From Callipepla californica brunnescens (Eukaryota; Chordata; Aves; Galliformes; Odontophoridae): DNA of 64,000 bases. The notes beneath the pieces are model-generated. The model searched no databases. It had not been told where the DNA came from and saw nothing but the letters and a program-made list of their open reading frames with translations. Shown one piece after another: positions 12,081 through 26,083 of this stretch. A program made the translations under genes and the position numbers. Positions within the stretch are counted from its first letter, which is position 1, and every line of letters begins with the position of its first letter. The stretch spans positions 588,836 to 652,835 of the forward strand of contig JALIRH010000149.1 of NCBI GenBank assembly GCA_023055505.1, in the 5' to 3' direction.

Positions 12081-14819
12081 GGGTAGACATATTTTGGAGC
12101 ATATTTGCAATGAATCTAGGATATTTATAATCACAAATGACTGCTTTGTATTTAATCTAGCGTGAAGAAGTATATCAGGATGAAAGTATGAGCAACATTA
12201 GAAAAGACAAACTGTCTAGGTCAGTACCTATCTTCTGTAACAACCAAATCACAGAGATCTACAGGAGAAATCAGTAACAAGGAGAAAAATTCTTCAGAAA
12301 AGTTACACAGCTTTTAAGAAGTCTTGTATTAGAGACATCTTTAAGCCACTCTTTGGATGGATAAAAAGCTGTCTCATGTTTCTTTTGATGCAACGAACTG
12401 TGACTACCTTTACTCTTTTACTCACAATTTTATAGACTACAATCATACAGTTTTGTTTCTTTCTTGTATTTTTTTGCTATTTCTTCTTTGTACATAAGTC
12501 ACTCAATAATCTTTCTTGAAGTATCACATGAATTCATATTCAGGTTTTCTGTGTTTTGTTCTCTATTCCTAAATGATTTCCAGGCTTTTTACCTACTTGA
12601 GATCACTGTGATCACGATCTCATAGGAATACCTGCCATACTTCCAAGATCTTGTTTCTAGGGGACAAGAGGCCATTACTTTATTACAAAGGATGGAATTG
12701 TTTTGCTCATGTGCATCGCTAATGAATTAGTGCATCCATCTGCAATGAATTTTGTCTGCCATTTTAATGTTCAGTCACTTTATCTAGTAAGGTTTTCTTG
12801 CAGTTCTGCTTTCTAGATTTTTGTATTTACTGTCTTAAATAATTTATTACCATGAGTAAACTAGCATCTCAGCATTCACTTCTATTTACTATATTTGTTT
12901 CAGTATATATGGCAAACAGCATGGGAAGGTACAGATCTTCATGCAAAAATCCACCAACAATGTTTCACTACTATAAAGACTAATCACTCACTAGGTTTCA
13001 TTTTCTAATTAATTATACTTCTGAAGTGATTTTTTGAAGAAAGTTGCCGAAGTCATGCAATACACAGAGTACGTATGTTTTACTGTTGGAATTGTAATCA
13101 CCAATGAAATGAAAAACCTGCCAAACTTTGTCAGCTCATCAAAGAGATTCTATATCAAATGCTTGGTAACAAAAACATTTTTAAAAATCTTTCTTGCAGA
13201 AATCATTGTGATAGAGTGTGAAAAAGAGATAAATTCGACTAACAGGTGAGGTCATCAAAGTCAACAATGAAAGAATTGCTTAAAGTATTTTAAGAAGATT
13301 ATAACAAATGACTCAAGTATTTTTGAGGTCAGTCAAAAATGATTTCAGTAGAGTAACCAAAGAACTGGTTTACTCTGCTGAAAAAGTTTAAAAATAGATA
13401 GGAATGTGGTAGAGGATATTGTTAAGTAGAGATGAAGGACAGGGACTTGAAAGTAGAAGATAAAAGAGTGTGTTGAAAATAAATAAGCAACTAGTAAATT
13501 TATTAGGGAATAACTGATTAATTGGGAGGGCAATAACTCCATAATAATGTAATTAAACATTCAGAGAAACAGCAAGACTAATGATTCAAAGCATTGGAAT
13601 CAGTTACATAATTAAGCAGACTTTTGATGGAACAATTCTGCAATTTAGGAAAATAAGGACTATAGACAAATAAATAGTGGACAGACACTCAGACTCATAT
13701 CTAGAAAGAGTAAGACAGTTACCAAGTCCGAGTCTCTAAAGGAGGATGTTAAATGAAGTCAATATATGCAGCTGCACATCCCTATAATGACTAAATCCCA
13801 GAAGAGGGCAGTGATGTTCCATAGAGACTGTACAATGATGGTGGTCAAGCATTTTATTGACTGGTTTGGCACTCACAAACAAGTACCTCCATAGAACTAA
13901 GGATAAACAGGAGGGAGCTGCAGAGCTGCAGCTGAATCACTGGTCTCATGTAAGGCCCTCCACTAGCTCAAGGTGAAAATATTTAATCTTTCTGCCCTTC
14001 CATTTGTCTTCTATTTTTGGAGGATGCCACTTTTTTTTAAATACAGTGAGTGTCGAGCTTCCATATGACAATAGACCTTGACTTATTTCTTCTTGTACTT
14101 GTCTAAAAAGACTTAATATGCAATGACTTGCATAATTTGGCCTTCACAGGAGTAATGGTTCTCTGAGATTTCTGAGGTCCTATTATAAGTTACAGCAGCT
14201 GTAGTTTTAGACACTTTATGGAGCAGTCCATTTGTGTCTGCTCCAGGTCTAATGCTACTAGCCAGTCTGTAAAATGATCCTAATCTCTTACATTTAAGTC
14301 CTTTGATTCATCTTTTTGAAGACTGTTGAGTGCAGAGATGCCCATAAGGAAACAATGTACGTTTTCTATATAGCACATATGTTATATGTCTGGTGAAATG
14401 CACTGCAAACGTTTAAAAAAGTGACAGTATTACAAAACTGACAACTTTTCATAACCTTTTAAAATATAATGCACTTTAAACATATGGCAGGATTCCATTC
14501 TTCTCATGGATATGGCAAATAAAGTATGAATATTTCATGAGTTGTATGTGCACGTGAAACAAATTTGCTCAAGAAACAAGAAAATCAAGAAAACACATTA
14601 GCCTTTTATATTTAAAATGGGAAAATAAATACTGATGAAATGTATTAGAATGAATATTTATGGAGAAATAGTGAATATTTATTGAAGCAGTGATCATCAA
14701 GGGGTGAAGCATTAAAGCCAAAGTTATGACATGGTTGTTTACATCACTTTTTTCTTCTAGGTTTTGCTAATAGTTGTAGTGTGGCATGTTTGTCACCTCT
14801 TTTTGTCTCTTTTCATTTG

Positions 14820-14835
14820 TTTTTTTTTTTTTTTT
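14820..14835. repeat. Poly-T tract
   Basis: About 15-16 T. No processed-pseudogene body was seen next to it on either strand. Confidence 0.9.
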
Positions 14836-15083
14836 ATATTTGCTTATTTAAACACACACTCTTTAAATTTAAATAAAGTTCTAACAGGTTCTTTGATATT
14901 TGCATCTACCAATTATGCTAATTAGGGTTCATAGTAATTAAAGTTAGACATTTAAAATCATTCTGAGATACATTACAGAGGATTCCCTCTATTAGATCTA
15001 CAGTGAAAAAATAAAACTAGATTCTTTCATCAGTGCAACCCAAAATCTACATTTTAGTTTCTACATTTTGTTCTTCCAGTGTT

Positions 15084-15110
15084 AACATATTGGCCAAAGC
15101 CCAATATGTT
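15084..15110. repeat. Inverted repeat, 10-bp perfect stem, 7-nt loop
   Basis: AACATATTGG at 15084-15093 pairs exactly with CCAATATGTT at 15101-15110 around the loop CCAAAGC. The stem is too short for a microRNA precursor. It may be an accidental hairpin or a small transposon relic. Confidence 0.85.
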
Positions 15111-16124
15111 GTAGCTAAACTAGTTTTATTCAAAAGAGATGAGCATAACATAAATTTGTACATTAAAGAGCACTGCTGTCTAAGGTCAAATATGCTTCCA
15201 ATAACTATGCAAATAATTTGACTGTTCCTTTGGACTTTCAAAACCACATTCATGCTGTAGATATGAAAGGAGTTATCCTGCATATTTCATGATTTAGAAA
15301 ATTCCCATAGTATGGTTAGGAGGGTTTGTATTTGGTTTTGTATTTTTTTTCCAAAGGACACTTGCTTATGCCTGATGTTTCTTTTGAAGCTATTTCTCAC
15401 AGATGCTGTGAGAGACAATACTGATAAATTACTTGACTTCTTTTAGAAATGTAAAGAATACATCTGTGTTTGTTTTACATTGACAATATAAATGATTGCT
15501 TTGACTGACAAGACTATTTTGGGCTTCATCAAACTATGATAAGTTAAAATCAGTCTTAGGTGCTCTACTGTGCATCTGTTTTCTGATGCTTGTTAGCCTC
15601 ATCAGTCAGGAGATCTAGCTCTCCCCTGACAAGGACAGTAGAAAATTAATTTTCTTTGAACAGATGCACTCTTATCGCTTATGATAAAGAGAGGCATATT
15701 GAACTGTAAGAGGCTAAGTGAAAATGGTACAAAGCTTTCAGAGCATGGCAATTGGTTCCAGTATCTTGGATCAGACTTCCTATTTAAAAAGTCACCACAC
15801 TTATATATTCAAGGACACTTAGATATGCATTCTCATACAAGACCTTGAAAATAAAGAACATTTGTACAAACATTTCTATTTAGGGGTAATTAAAAGAAGA
15901 CACCTTTAACTGAATAATCCTGCATTTTTATAACAAATTCTACACTGTGACCTCATAAAGTCTTCCAGAGTCATCTCCTTGCAAATATAGTTCTGATACA
16001 TTCTACATTTTAAACTTAACTCCTTCTTTAAGAAGGAAAATAACTGAAGATGACCAAGAATAAACTGATGAGACTACTATTTGCAATTTTATTTTAAGGA
16101 AGATATTGTAGCTATTTAGCTAGT

Positions 16125-16261
16125 AATCACAGAATCACAGAATTGTAGGGATTGGAAGAGACCTCTAGAGATCATCTAGTCCAACCCCCTGCCAAAGCAG
16201 CTCCGTAGACCAGGTTGCACAGGTAGGTATCCAGGCTGGTCTTAAACATCTCCAGAGAAGA
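16125..16261 (-). mobile_element. CR1 LINE 3' end, short 5'-truncated copy
   Basis: It starts with the CACAGAAT tandem, then 'ATTGTAGGGATTGGAAGAG', 'ATCATCTAGTCCAACCCCC' and 'CTTAAACATCTCCAGAGAAG', where it stops abruptly. The remaining piece is about 137 bp of CR1 3' UTR and the last part of ORF2. It closely resembles the copies at 9.25 and 43.3 kb and is probably of a related subfamily. Confidence 0.96.
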
Positions 16262-18266
16262 ATGTCATAGAAGTTTTCAAAACAACATCAGTATCCATAG
16301 CATTGCTAGGAAAAATAGATAGTCATCTTTTAAACTATAATTTTTTAGTTGCACAAGGAGTTTCTAGTGATTTTAATAGAGAAGGAACAATTAGTCTGTG
16401 CAATTCACTTATTTAGAAAATTGCTACTGAAAGTAACAGTGTACAATATACTTATATAATATACTTAAATAACTGAAGAGTTACTTTCAGCAACTCAGTC
16501 AACACTATTTCTGCCCACAGAAGACCTCTCCTTCCATACACATACCTATACAATAATGTGTCTGGTTTATAATTCTGTCTTCAACCAAATTTTCATCTTC
16601 CAAAAGTTCACAACGATTAGCTTTAGCAACATTCCTTGCAGAAGAGTGTCACTGCTTTTGTTGATTACTCAGGGTAATTTCTTCGGATAATAAAGCTCCA
16701 CAGTCATTTACTGCCTTCTTTAAAGGGTTACATTATAGAAGACTCTTGGTTGTATTTGAGTTGCCGTCTCTAAAGTATGTATCTCAATATAACCAAGGAA
16801 GTCAATGAACTTTACTTAAAAGGAAACGAGTGGTCAACAGTAGGTTTGTTTTAATTCATTTATAGTCATGTTGCTGTCTTAGATCAAGTAATATATCTTG
16901 GTTATTGCTACTTATATGTCAAGAGCAACAACTTTTTAGCAGTCAGTGAGTTAAAGTATAGTATGACTGTAGAGGACACAGGCACCAAGCTGTGTTTTAC
17001 TAACAATGTAGACGGGTGAACAGATGGCTTTATAGTTTTAATGAAGAGAAAAAGGCTGTCATACAAAGGTACAGCAGTGTTCTGACCTTGCAGTAAAATT
17101 CAGGCTCAGAAACATCTTCTAAAACACATACAAAACTTTATCAGATGAAGGGTAACTTTTTCCGAACTGTTACAAATGACCATCTCACTCTTCCCATATC
17201 CTTCCTTGGAAAGCCTACTTGCCCAGTTCAGGATGAAAATAAAACTCTGATCTAAACAATACTTAAATTGGAAAATATAAACACAAGAATATGCAACTAA
17301 ATATGTGCATGTGTGTGTGCATATACAAACAAAGAGTAATTATTAGTACCAGGGCTAATGGGAGAGGACTATTTGTTGAGTTCAACTAACACTCGAAGTC
17401 CAGCTGGCTATAGAAGCTGAGGCATCTGTCTTCAAGGAAATTCACAGCTAGATGAGAGCACAAGTGATCTAATATCACTGGGATGCTAGCCCTATTTTCT
17501 TCAGGCTTGGTCTTGATAACTTACAGAGTTGCCTGCAATCTTAGTTTACACTGTGTTTCTATGGTACTACAATGTAATGTCCTAGGGTAAAATGTTGTGG
17601 TTTTTTATTATATTTTTCTCTTGGTTGTTTGAAGAACATATGGATACAAACACAGGTACATTGATGTAGACTTATAGAGAGCAAGATATAAAATGTAGAA
17701 GCCTAAGATAGAATAGAATTTACAGTAAAAAAGATTCAAAACACATACTATTTTCAAGGCTTAACAATATATTAACTGTTGATAACAGAAAAAGAAACAT
17801 TTTTTTTTAGCCCAAGATGTGTTGTTAGTGATTCCAGATGGTTTTTCTGCAGTTAAAAACAGTTAAAAAAATTAAAGTACAAATAACGCTTTGAAGTCCA
17901 AGTTTGGCTATAAAATTGGAATTTATTTTCTACTTGTAATTGCAATATAATTTTGATTGGCTTTCTGCTCTTTGTGACTAGCCCTTTACTTCAACTTCTG
18001 TGTTAAGACAGTCCTGTATACTTTGCAAGTTTAATCTATCTTCTATTACTATTTTAACTACTGTATTCCAGTGAGTGTATGCTGGGGATTATTGATGGAT
18101 TCTGCTACATGGAACAGTTTTTCTAATAAAGGTTGTCACTGACTATCTAGATCTGAATTTATTAGCAAATTTCTTCTATGGAGAGTATTTGTAAATTCTG
18201 GTTAGTTCATATATTCAAACTTGAAGATCTCGTATTCTAAAGGAAATATGCCTCTATATGCATTAA

Positions 18267-18308
18267 GCCTCAGAAAAGTATATATAAGGCCTCAGAAAAG
18301 TAGATAAG
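18267..18308. repeat. Two-copy tandem duplication of about 20-22 bp
   Basis: GCCTCAGAAAAGTA occurs twice in a row, followed by TATATAAG in the first unit and GATAAG in the second. This is a recent small duplication with one short indel between the units. Confidence 0.85.
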
Positions 18309-18559
18309 CATGGTAGTTTGTATTCCCTTTGTGAAAACATATGAATCTTTGAGAGGTATTTGGAAACTACAGTCTTCCAGAAAGAACAGACAGAAACATA
18401 ATGTCTGTAAGATAGTATAAAAACCCTTATTAGTAGAGGTAGGGTATGCAAATATATTTCTTGATATGAGTTCCTAAGTGCTTATCACATCTGAGAACCA
18501 GCGCTATTGCATCCCAGTACCTAAGTCATCATTGAAACCTGATCTATTCAATGAAGTCC

Positions 18560-18579
18560 ATGTTCCATTCATGGAACAT
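18560..18579. repeat. Tight hairpin, 9-bp perfect stem, 2-nt loop
   Basis: ATGTTCCAT, loop TC, ATGGAACAT. Flanking CCATG/CATGG sequence extends the symmetry in part. No function is assigned. Confidence 0.85.
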
Positions 18580-21168
18580 CCATGGAAACCCTGAAGAGCA
18601 GCACTCTTTCTGCCAGCTCGGGATATCTATTTTGGATCATTCCTAGCCCAGAGTGTTTAAATGTTAAAGGAGTTTGGCAAGTATCATTCCAGGTCAGCAC
18701 TCTCCCCAGTGAAAGTACATGAGATCAAGCTAGAATAGCCTTAGAGATCCTGACTTCATAGTCCCAGGAACCTCAGTGTTTATAGTAAAACAGACAAAGG
18801 TAGAACAAGCTATTGTGTTGGTATACTTAAAAGTGGTGACCTCATCAGGAATGAGTAGACAGCAATTAGTCGACTGCATATGTGTACTTCAGCTTATTTT
18901 AGAGTACTGTTTCAGTGAGAACTTCTTTGTTCAGCATTACACCTTTCTCATTCATTACGGGTTACCTGCTTCGAGAGAATCATTGCAGGTTATGAGCATT
19001 CTGTTTTCAGAATGTAAGGGGCTTAAGCTATGTGGCAGTTTTGATGGATCTTTGAAAAAGTGAATTCGTCTCATTAAGTCATAAATTCATTAAATACAAA
19101 GAAAAATCATTGGACTAAAATATACATTTCTAAAGCAAGTTTAAATTTCAGTGAGTGGTGACCACACAATTTTAGGAATATAAAAATATGAATAGTTTAG
19201 ACATGTATATATGGGAAAGACAGAAAAAGAAGAATCATGACTGTTTGGCATCAAGGAGAGAAAGGATTAAATTGATCATGTTGTCTAACTATACCTTTGC
19301 ATTCCTTGTTCTATTTTTCTGCACTTGGACTGCCCTGGACATATGGTAATGGTTCTGAATGGCTATAATTAGCAAATAAAGGTCTGCAAAGACTTTCCTC
19401 AGTGAGCTAAGGTTAGGCTAAAGATTAAAGCAGAGCATATACCTGAGAAACTTCGGATATTTCTATCTCTGAACACCACATACAACTTCAGACTGTGGGA
19501 AGAATAAATGAAATACAAATATTCTTTTCTACTTTATTTGAACAAGATTCGGTTGTTTGTTTTTATTTTTAATATTGATATTTTAAATTAGAAGTCCAAA
19601 GGTTTTCTTGGAGCGTTCTGCCAATATTTGTTCTTAAAATTTTATCTGATTGAATGTGAGTTAGCTATCCTTATGAATAAAAAGGAGACTGTGAGCTTCT
19701 TGCTTCACTTAGCATGACATAAATACTCATATTTTTTCTGAATCCCTTTCTTAGAGATAACCCTGAAAATATATGTGTCTTGTTTTAAAGATTCAGTAAT
19801 TGTATAACAGTGAAATATTGTCAAAACTATCCTACAGTGCTTCAAAAAGCATTAGACAGTTATAATACATAAGGGCAGTTCATAAAAATAGTAAAAGTTA
19901 GTTCCCCAAAGCAAATACAATGTAAAACCACTGTGGTGGAACTCTGAACTTCCAGAGGATGACTGAGAATCTTAGCAAGTGTCATTTAGTATGTCATTCA
20001 CCTTGAAGTTTCACTGGCTAGACATGTGGTTACATTGCTGCAAATTTCAGAATGCCAGGGCAGACAAATGTTCTGCCTCTGCAGTTCACTCAACACGTAG
20101 ATTCAAATTTATATTTGCCCCCTTGGGTGAAAGTCTGTACTATTATCCATCTGTCCTGTATTTTATCCTTGACCTCTTCATGCTCGCTTCCTGGTTCAAT
20201 GGGATGGTTTAACTACCTGTGCAGTTTTCTTCTATCAGTCTTAGAAATCTTACATGCATTTTGCCAAGTCAGAAATGCAAGAAATTAGAATCAGAACTAC
20301 TAAAAGATAAATTATTCATCAGTTAAAAGCAAGTCCCACGTGAAGCATAAGGGACTATAGTTCTTAAGTTATATATATGTCTTAATTAAAAAAACATATA
20401 GCTATACATAAAATACACGTATAGCCAAATTTTGAATTTGGAAAGAAAAAAACAAAAACACAAAACCACCAGAAAGAGAAGACATAGACTGCTTTTTGTT
20501 ACAGTTATGCTAATTATACATGCTCTTTCACAGAACAAAGAGCTATTGCTCATGTGAAATGTGACCTTATTTCCATGTGGTGTGCAGGACATCAGTGGAT
20601 CTGTTATGATTGCCATTTCCTATTGAATTGTCATGACGAACTTGGAGAGATACCATCTAGGATGCAGGTGTTCAGGTCAAATAAGAGAGGAGGAAGTTCA
20701 AAGGCATTCCCTCCCACCATTCCTGATGCCATAATACTAACACACTGTGTCATAGGAAATCTCTAAAACGCCCATCCTGGGGAGTACTCACCCAGTGTAA
20801 CACGTTTTATTGCAGTCTTACACATGAAAGTCAAAGGAAAAAAGTAGCCATCTGTAACTGAAAATAATCTAACTTGTTCAGATCTCCTGGGAATGAGTCC
20901 TCAATTATGCAATAATCTTAGAATTTATCTTGTATAAGACAGACATTAGCTTCATTAGCTTATCCATATTTTCCCTGCAAATTGCAGGAAAGTATTAGTT
21001 CACGTATAGTAATTACAATATGAAAACAAGATACCAAAAGCAACAATAAAATGAAGTACATACTGTAAATTGTTCACTTGTAAGTAAGTCATTATACAGA
21101 GGGAAATAAGTGGCACAATGGAATTCACTCTGCCCCTGTATAACACTACAGCGCAGCAAGATAGTGAG

Positions 21169-21191
21169 AAAAAACAAAAAACAAAAAACAG
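21169..21191. repeat. (AAAAAAC)3 low-complexity tract
   Basis: Three A5-6 C units. Confidence 0.85.
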
Positions 21192-21299
21192 GTTAAAACT
21201 TTAAATATTGCATTAAAGATGTAAAATCTTTACTAAAACTCCGTGGGTCATTTGTTTTTTAAGATAAATTTTCTGTGTGCTCATTATAATCGGTTCTGC

Positions 21300-21520
21300 T
21301 TTTATATATTTTATGTTCAATTTCCAGAGCAGCATCTTAATGGCCATTGCCCAGAAATGTTGGCTTTCCTTAAATGTTCCCTGGAGTAATGTTTCACTTA
21401 TAAGCATCATTTTAAATGCAGCCTTCTGTAGCACTTTTCTTGTGATCCTCAACCTCTGCAAAGGGGTTATGTTTTAAAAACATGTGGCAAATACCAGCCA
21501 CCTGTTAAGAGCTAATGATG
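21300..21520. other. Candidate conserved noncoding element
   Basis: A mixed-composition stretch without simple repeats. It includes 'CAGCATCTTAATGGCCATTG', 'AATGTTGGCTTTCCTTAAAT' and 'CACCTGTTAAGAGCTAATGA', with an E-box-like CACCTG and TAAT cores. The likeness to conserved noncoding DNA is my judgement of texture only. A cross-species alignment would decide it. Confidence 0.25.
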
Positions 21521-23721
21521 CTGAAAGAAAGCCTGTTAAGTCAAGACATTCTCTTAGGGAAGGTGATAAAAAAAAGACAGGCAATTTTCAAGCTATAAAA
21601 GCATTAACTTCAGCTTAGTTTGGACTCCACCCTTATAAATGCTACTTCAAAGTATCACATAATTCTGTTGAAAGAATTGGGTGAGAATATGAAGAACACA
21701 GGGATTTTGGAATGATAACTGGAAAAAAAAAAGCGCAAGTTTGTGGGAAAGTTTTACACCTCTATCTGGAAAGAAGATTTATTTAATCTTGCTTTTCCTC
21801 TGGAGAGTACTGAATAATAAAAAGATCTATAGACAGATTAAGATTAATCTTTTCAATAATAGTAGGACTTTGTTTTCTGGTATACTGGGGATACAATATT
21901 GTCCTGCAAAACAGTTTCCGAATCCACTTGAAAATGACACTATTCCAGTAACAGAGATATCTTCAAATGAACAAAAAAGAAATAGATTTACATTTGCACA
22001 ATTTAATAAAGTCCATAGAACATAAAGAAGGATCCAAATAAGGTCTCCCACTGCAATAGTAGATTGTTATACAGAGTATCAAAGTGGTACTTAGACAATG
22101 TCTGCTGAGACAATATGCTTTAAATGTCATAAAAATACAAGAAGAAATTCTTTGACATATTTACATTTACTTATGGAATCAGCAGATTTTAATAGGAAAA
22201 AAGGGGCAGGGGCAGGTAGAATTACATGTTGCTAAAGAAACTGAATCCATAGTGTTATAGCTTTGGCTTCAGAATGATTTGTGTTGTGTTTTTTTTTCCT
22301 CCTCCTGTCCAGATGCCACTATTAAAATAAATAGATTGGATCCATGATGAGAAGAAATTATGTACTTGTGCCAACATATGTTTGACAGCCTTCTTTTTGT
22401 TTGGCACCTAGAAGAACCAGTGCTTCACAAGTAATTTGAAGTTCAAAGTTAGGTGCCATTTTTGTAATTACATACAGATGCACAGGCAGGCTCATAGCAG
22501 GTAAATGAAAGATTCTTTTACCTAACAAGATGCACTTCTCTGTATTTCTTATTAACCAGCGACAGAGCATGCCTTTGTTTTAATCAGAGGTATAAATTAC
22601 AACATCAAGGAACATCATGGCTAGTAACTCTTTGCGAACTTTTATTTTTTCATAGTAATCAGCTAAATAAAATCCATGTATGTAAAGGATTCTATTTCTC
22701 TCTTTAAGAATTTGGATCTGGATGTACGATGTCTCATTATTACATATATATTAATACTGACTTATGCTTTCTTATCTGATAGTTCAGGTAATGCTGAGAA
22801 TATATCGAGGCCAGTTAGAATATTTGATTAATGTTGCTCTGCAATGTAATAAATGCTTCAGAATATACATGGATATACTGCAAATTTTAGCTTGCAATAA
22901 ATAGAGATGTTGAAAAAAGCCTTTTTTTCTTCAGTGACTTTCCTTGTCATAGAGCTTTATTTTTATTTTGTTAATGTTATGCTCAGTTTCAAACATGGAA
23001 AACAAAGATGGTGTATATTGTGTCAGGATAATGTGTAGCAATCCTATCTTTGAAGCTAATAAATTTCTGCCAACAATTTCACTGGTTTAAAAGTAAAGAA
23101 CTGTAAAATGATTTCCTTATCTAAGCTCCTAATGCAACAGAGACAAAGTGATTTTACTAAAGCTATAGCAATTAGTATGGGAGGAATACTACTTTTGGTG
23201 GGAAATGTAGAACTTAAACATGCAGTAGCTCAACTGTGGCAGTGTTCATTATACATAAAAAATAATCATTAAATTAGAATTTATGAAAAAGCTTATATTG
23301 AAATATATTGAAAACATTAGTGGTACAAATATTTTCAAAATTTATTAATAAATTTTATAACTGTAAGATGTTTTACAAGCAAATTACTTGAACAATCTGT
23401 AAAATATTTTGATGAAACATTTGCTAATTCTTCCCTTATTTTTCAGCTAGCCTCATTAATTTTCAAGGATATATTTAAAATGCCTGATTGAAATTTCAAC
23501 TAATTTTTGTGGAAAAGAACAATGTGTGTTTGAAAAGCTCTGTACCCTCAACATGTGAACTCAGGTGTTCAGCCTTCTCTTGGATGCAGTTGACAGAAGA
23601 GGAGAAGAGGCCACATTCCTGTTCTCTGCTTCAAGTGCCAGGAAAATTGGCAGTCCTATCTGGGCTACAAAAAAATCAAGTCAAGTGACTTTTAGTGGTA
23701 CATTTTGTCAAAGTGTGTTTA

Positions 23722-23763
23722 AAATGATCTCTGGAGGTCCCTTCCAACCCTGTGATTCTGTGA
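23722..23763 (+). mobile_element. CR1 LINE extreme 3' tail
   Basis: It reads 'ATGATCTCTGGAGGTCCC', 'TTCCAACCCTGTGATTCTG', ending in the CR1 terminal tandem. Only about 42 bp remain, so this is a strongly 5'-truncated insertion. It is one of three plus-strand CR1 pieces in the window. Confidence 0.93.
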
Positions 23764-26063
23764 AAATACCAATATGCTTATATCTGTGGTACAATTACAA
23801 TATATAATGTAGCATGATTATCTATCAACAAAACCTAACTTTTCAGCTAAAATGCATATTGAATATGGAACACCTAAAATTCGTAGCCCTCAGTTTTGAC
23901 TACAGGGACAGAATTCTCCATTAATTGCTGAATTCTTCCAAAAGCTGTGTACTAAATTATGCTTTGTAGTAGAAGCTACTCTTGAAAGGCTTGATATCTA
24001 ACGTAATAGGTGCATCCTGGAACGTGTGCTGAGCTCTAGTACTGGTTTTTCAATCATTCCATTTTTATCACATTTATATACTAATGACCAAAAATTGTAG
24101 TAAAAAATAATCTATGCCCATATCAGCAGTTTCATGATTTCAACCATCTCACATAAGCAATCATCTCCCATTACATATCTGTTTAGCCTCATTCTGTAAG
24201 GAAAAACAACTTATGACAGAATACTTCCTTGAAAAATTCTATAATGAAGTAATGCATGTTATATTGCAGATGTAATAAATCAGATCAGCATTACTGTTGG
24301 AAGTAATATTTCATGGGAACAGTAGCACAGAGACCAACAGTAAAGTTCAGACTTGTAACTCTTGTTCTTTTTTCATATAACAAAACAGGTGTCATTGACA
24401 TTTGAAGCCAATATTCAAGCCTGAACACCTTTCTAAATACATTTAAACAAAAGACAAAAGCACTCATTACTCTGGAGTTTCTTTTTTTTTTCTTTCCTTC
24501 TTTATTTTTTTAATGAATTCATAGCTTCTGGGGACAACAGATAAATGAAGGTAAAATGAAACCTTTAGAGGCTGTCTTCATCAGTTTTGACACTCTTTCT
24601 TGAGGGCTGACAGCTGCTAATGAATTCATTTTAAACATGACACACAAGATGAACAAATATGCTTTTTTTTTGGTTCTGCTTCCTTTCTGAAGAAAGATAA
24701 AAACACTGATCATAATGGGAAAGCTAATCTGTACTAATTTATGATCAAACAGAAACAATGAACACAGTCATGAAGTATTCACATTTTCCCCCAAAATGAA
24801 ATTACATCAGCCTTTTTAGATGAATTCTATCATTTGATCTGTTCTTATGGAAGCTCTATCACCATGACAAATACTGCCAGAATTTCAGATTCAATGAACC
24901 AGTTGACCACAACACAGGTAGCTAATGCCTCCTATTCACCTGACAAAGGTACTTTTATTTAAGTTTATGCTGTGCCACTAAAGTTTTTACTTTTTTATTT
25001 TTTTTATTTTCTTAGTGATGAAATTTCTCTTATCACTGTTTTGATATTGTGAGCTTTACTTCTGATTTAAGGAAAAAAATAAGATTTTTCTTTTTCACAG
25101 AATTTTAACTCTTTAGTGAAAACACTACAGCCCACAAAATAGCTAGTCTGAATTGTCATTAAAATCTTTTCACATTCAAAATTTCAAGTAAAAAGTATCT
25201 GGCTCTTATATTGTGTCCTAATGCAATTTGTCCCTCTCTGTTAAGTGTGATTGTTTTCACTGATTTAAGGCCCAACTGTAGCCCACAGATTTGTGTTTAT
25301 TAATAGTACTCGATACGCTTAACTATCCACTGTTTTTACTATGATCACATGCCCTTCAGCTAGTTTTAGTCATGATAGTAATTGCAAATGGATTTTTACT
25401 GCAGTAGCAATGTATGCTTAATGGCCAATAATGATTCCAGTCTCATGTTCCTGACTCTTTTCAGAATATACAGAATATATAAATATTTCTCCTAGTCAAT
25501 GAACATGGAAATAGTGGAGGATGATTGTCACCTTTTCTATCTAGAAAGAAAGCTAAATTGATCTGCACTATTTTGCATCAGTTGAAAGACTGCTTTTTTA
25601 AGCTGAAAGTGTATAAATGTGTAAAACAATAATTAATATTCACTACTATGTATTACCAAATGAAATAAGACACAAAATTTCTTGCATATGATTTGTGTAC
25701 ATAAAGATGCATAGAGACTAACAAAGACCACTTATACCTATTGTCCTCTGGAAAAGATTCTTGGAGAATTGGGTCAGTGTGACTTAAAGAAGGAATTTGT
25801 GCCTTAGTTGCAGAATACAACATAACTCACTGATACCATCTCAACATTAACATACTTCAGAAAGTGAAGCAAAGCTTGGCAAAAATACCACATTGCCAGC
25901 ACAGTAGCTCTTATAAACAAATCCGATGGTGATGTCCATCACTAACATTTCAGTGTTTCCATTCAAATACAGAGGATAATTTATTTCAAGAGATGTCAGA
26001 AGGCAGATGTGGAAAAAGGACATAATATGTTCTTCCAAAGATGTAATGTACTCTTCTAGGAAG

Positions 26064-26083
26064 TTTTTTTTTTTTTTTTTTTT
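26064..26083. repeat. Poly-T tract (T20)
   Basis: An uninterrupted run of 20 T, the longest homopolymer noted in the window. No retrocopy body was recognised beside it. Confidence 0.92.

Larger units (their letters stand above)
9886..16124. other. Unique noncoding sequence
   Basis: No gene was found. The stretch has T-rich and GA-rich low-complexity tracts and a perfect 10-bp inverted repeat at 15084-15110. The block at 13800-13970 is somewhat more GC-rich, but I do not recognise it. Confidence 0.65.
16262..23721. other. Unique noncoding sequence
   Basis: No supported gene. It holds a tandem duplication at 18267-18308, a hairpin at 18560-18579, an (AAAAAAC)3 run near 21169 and a conserved-looking block around 21300-21520. 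Confidence 0.65.
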
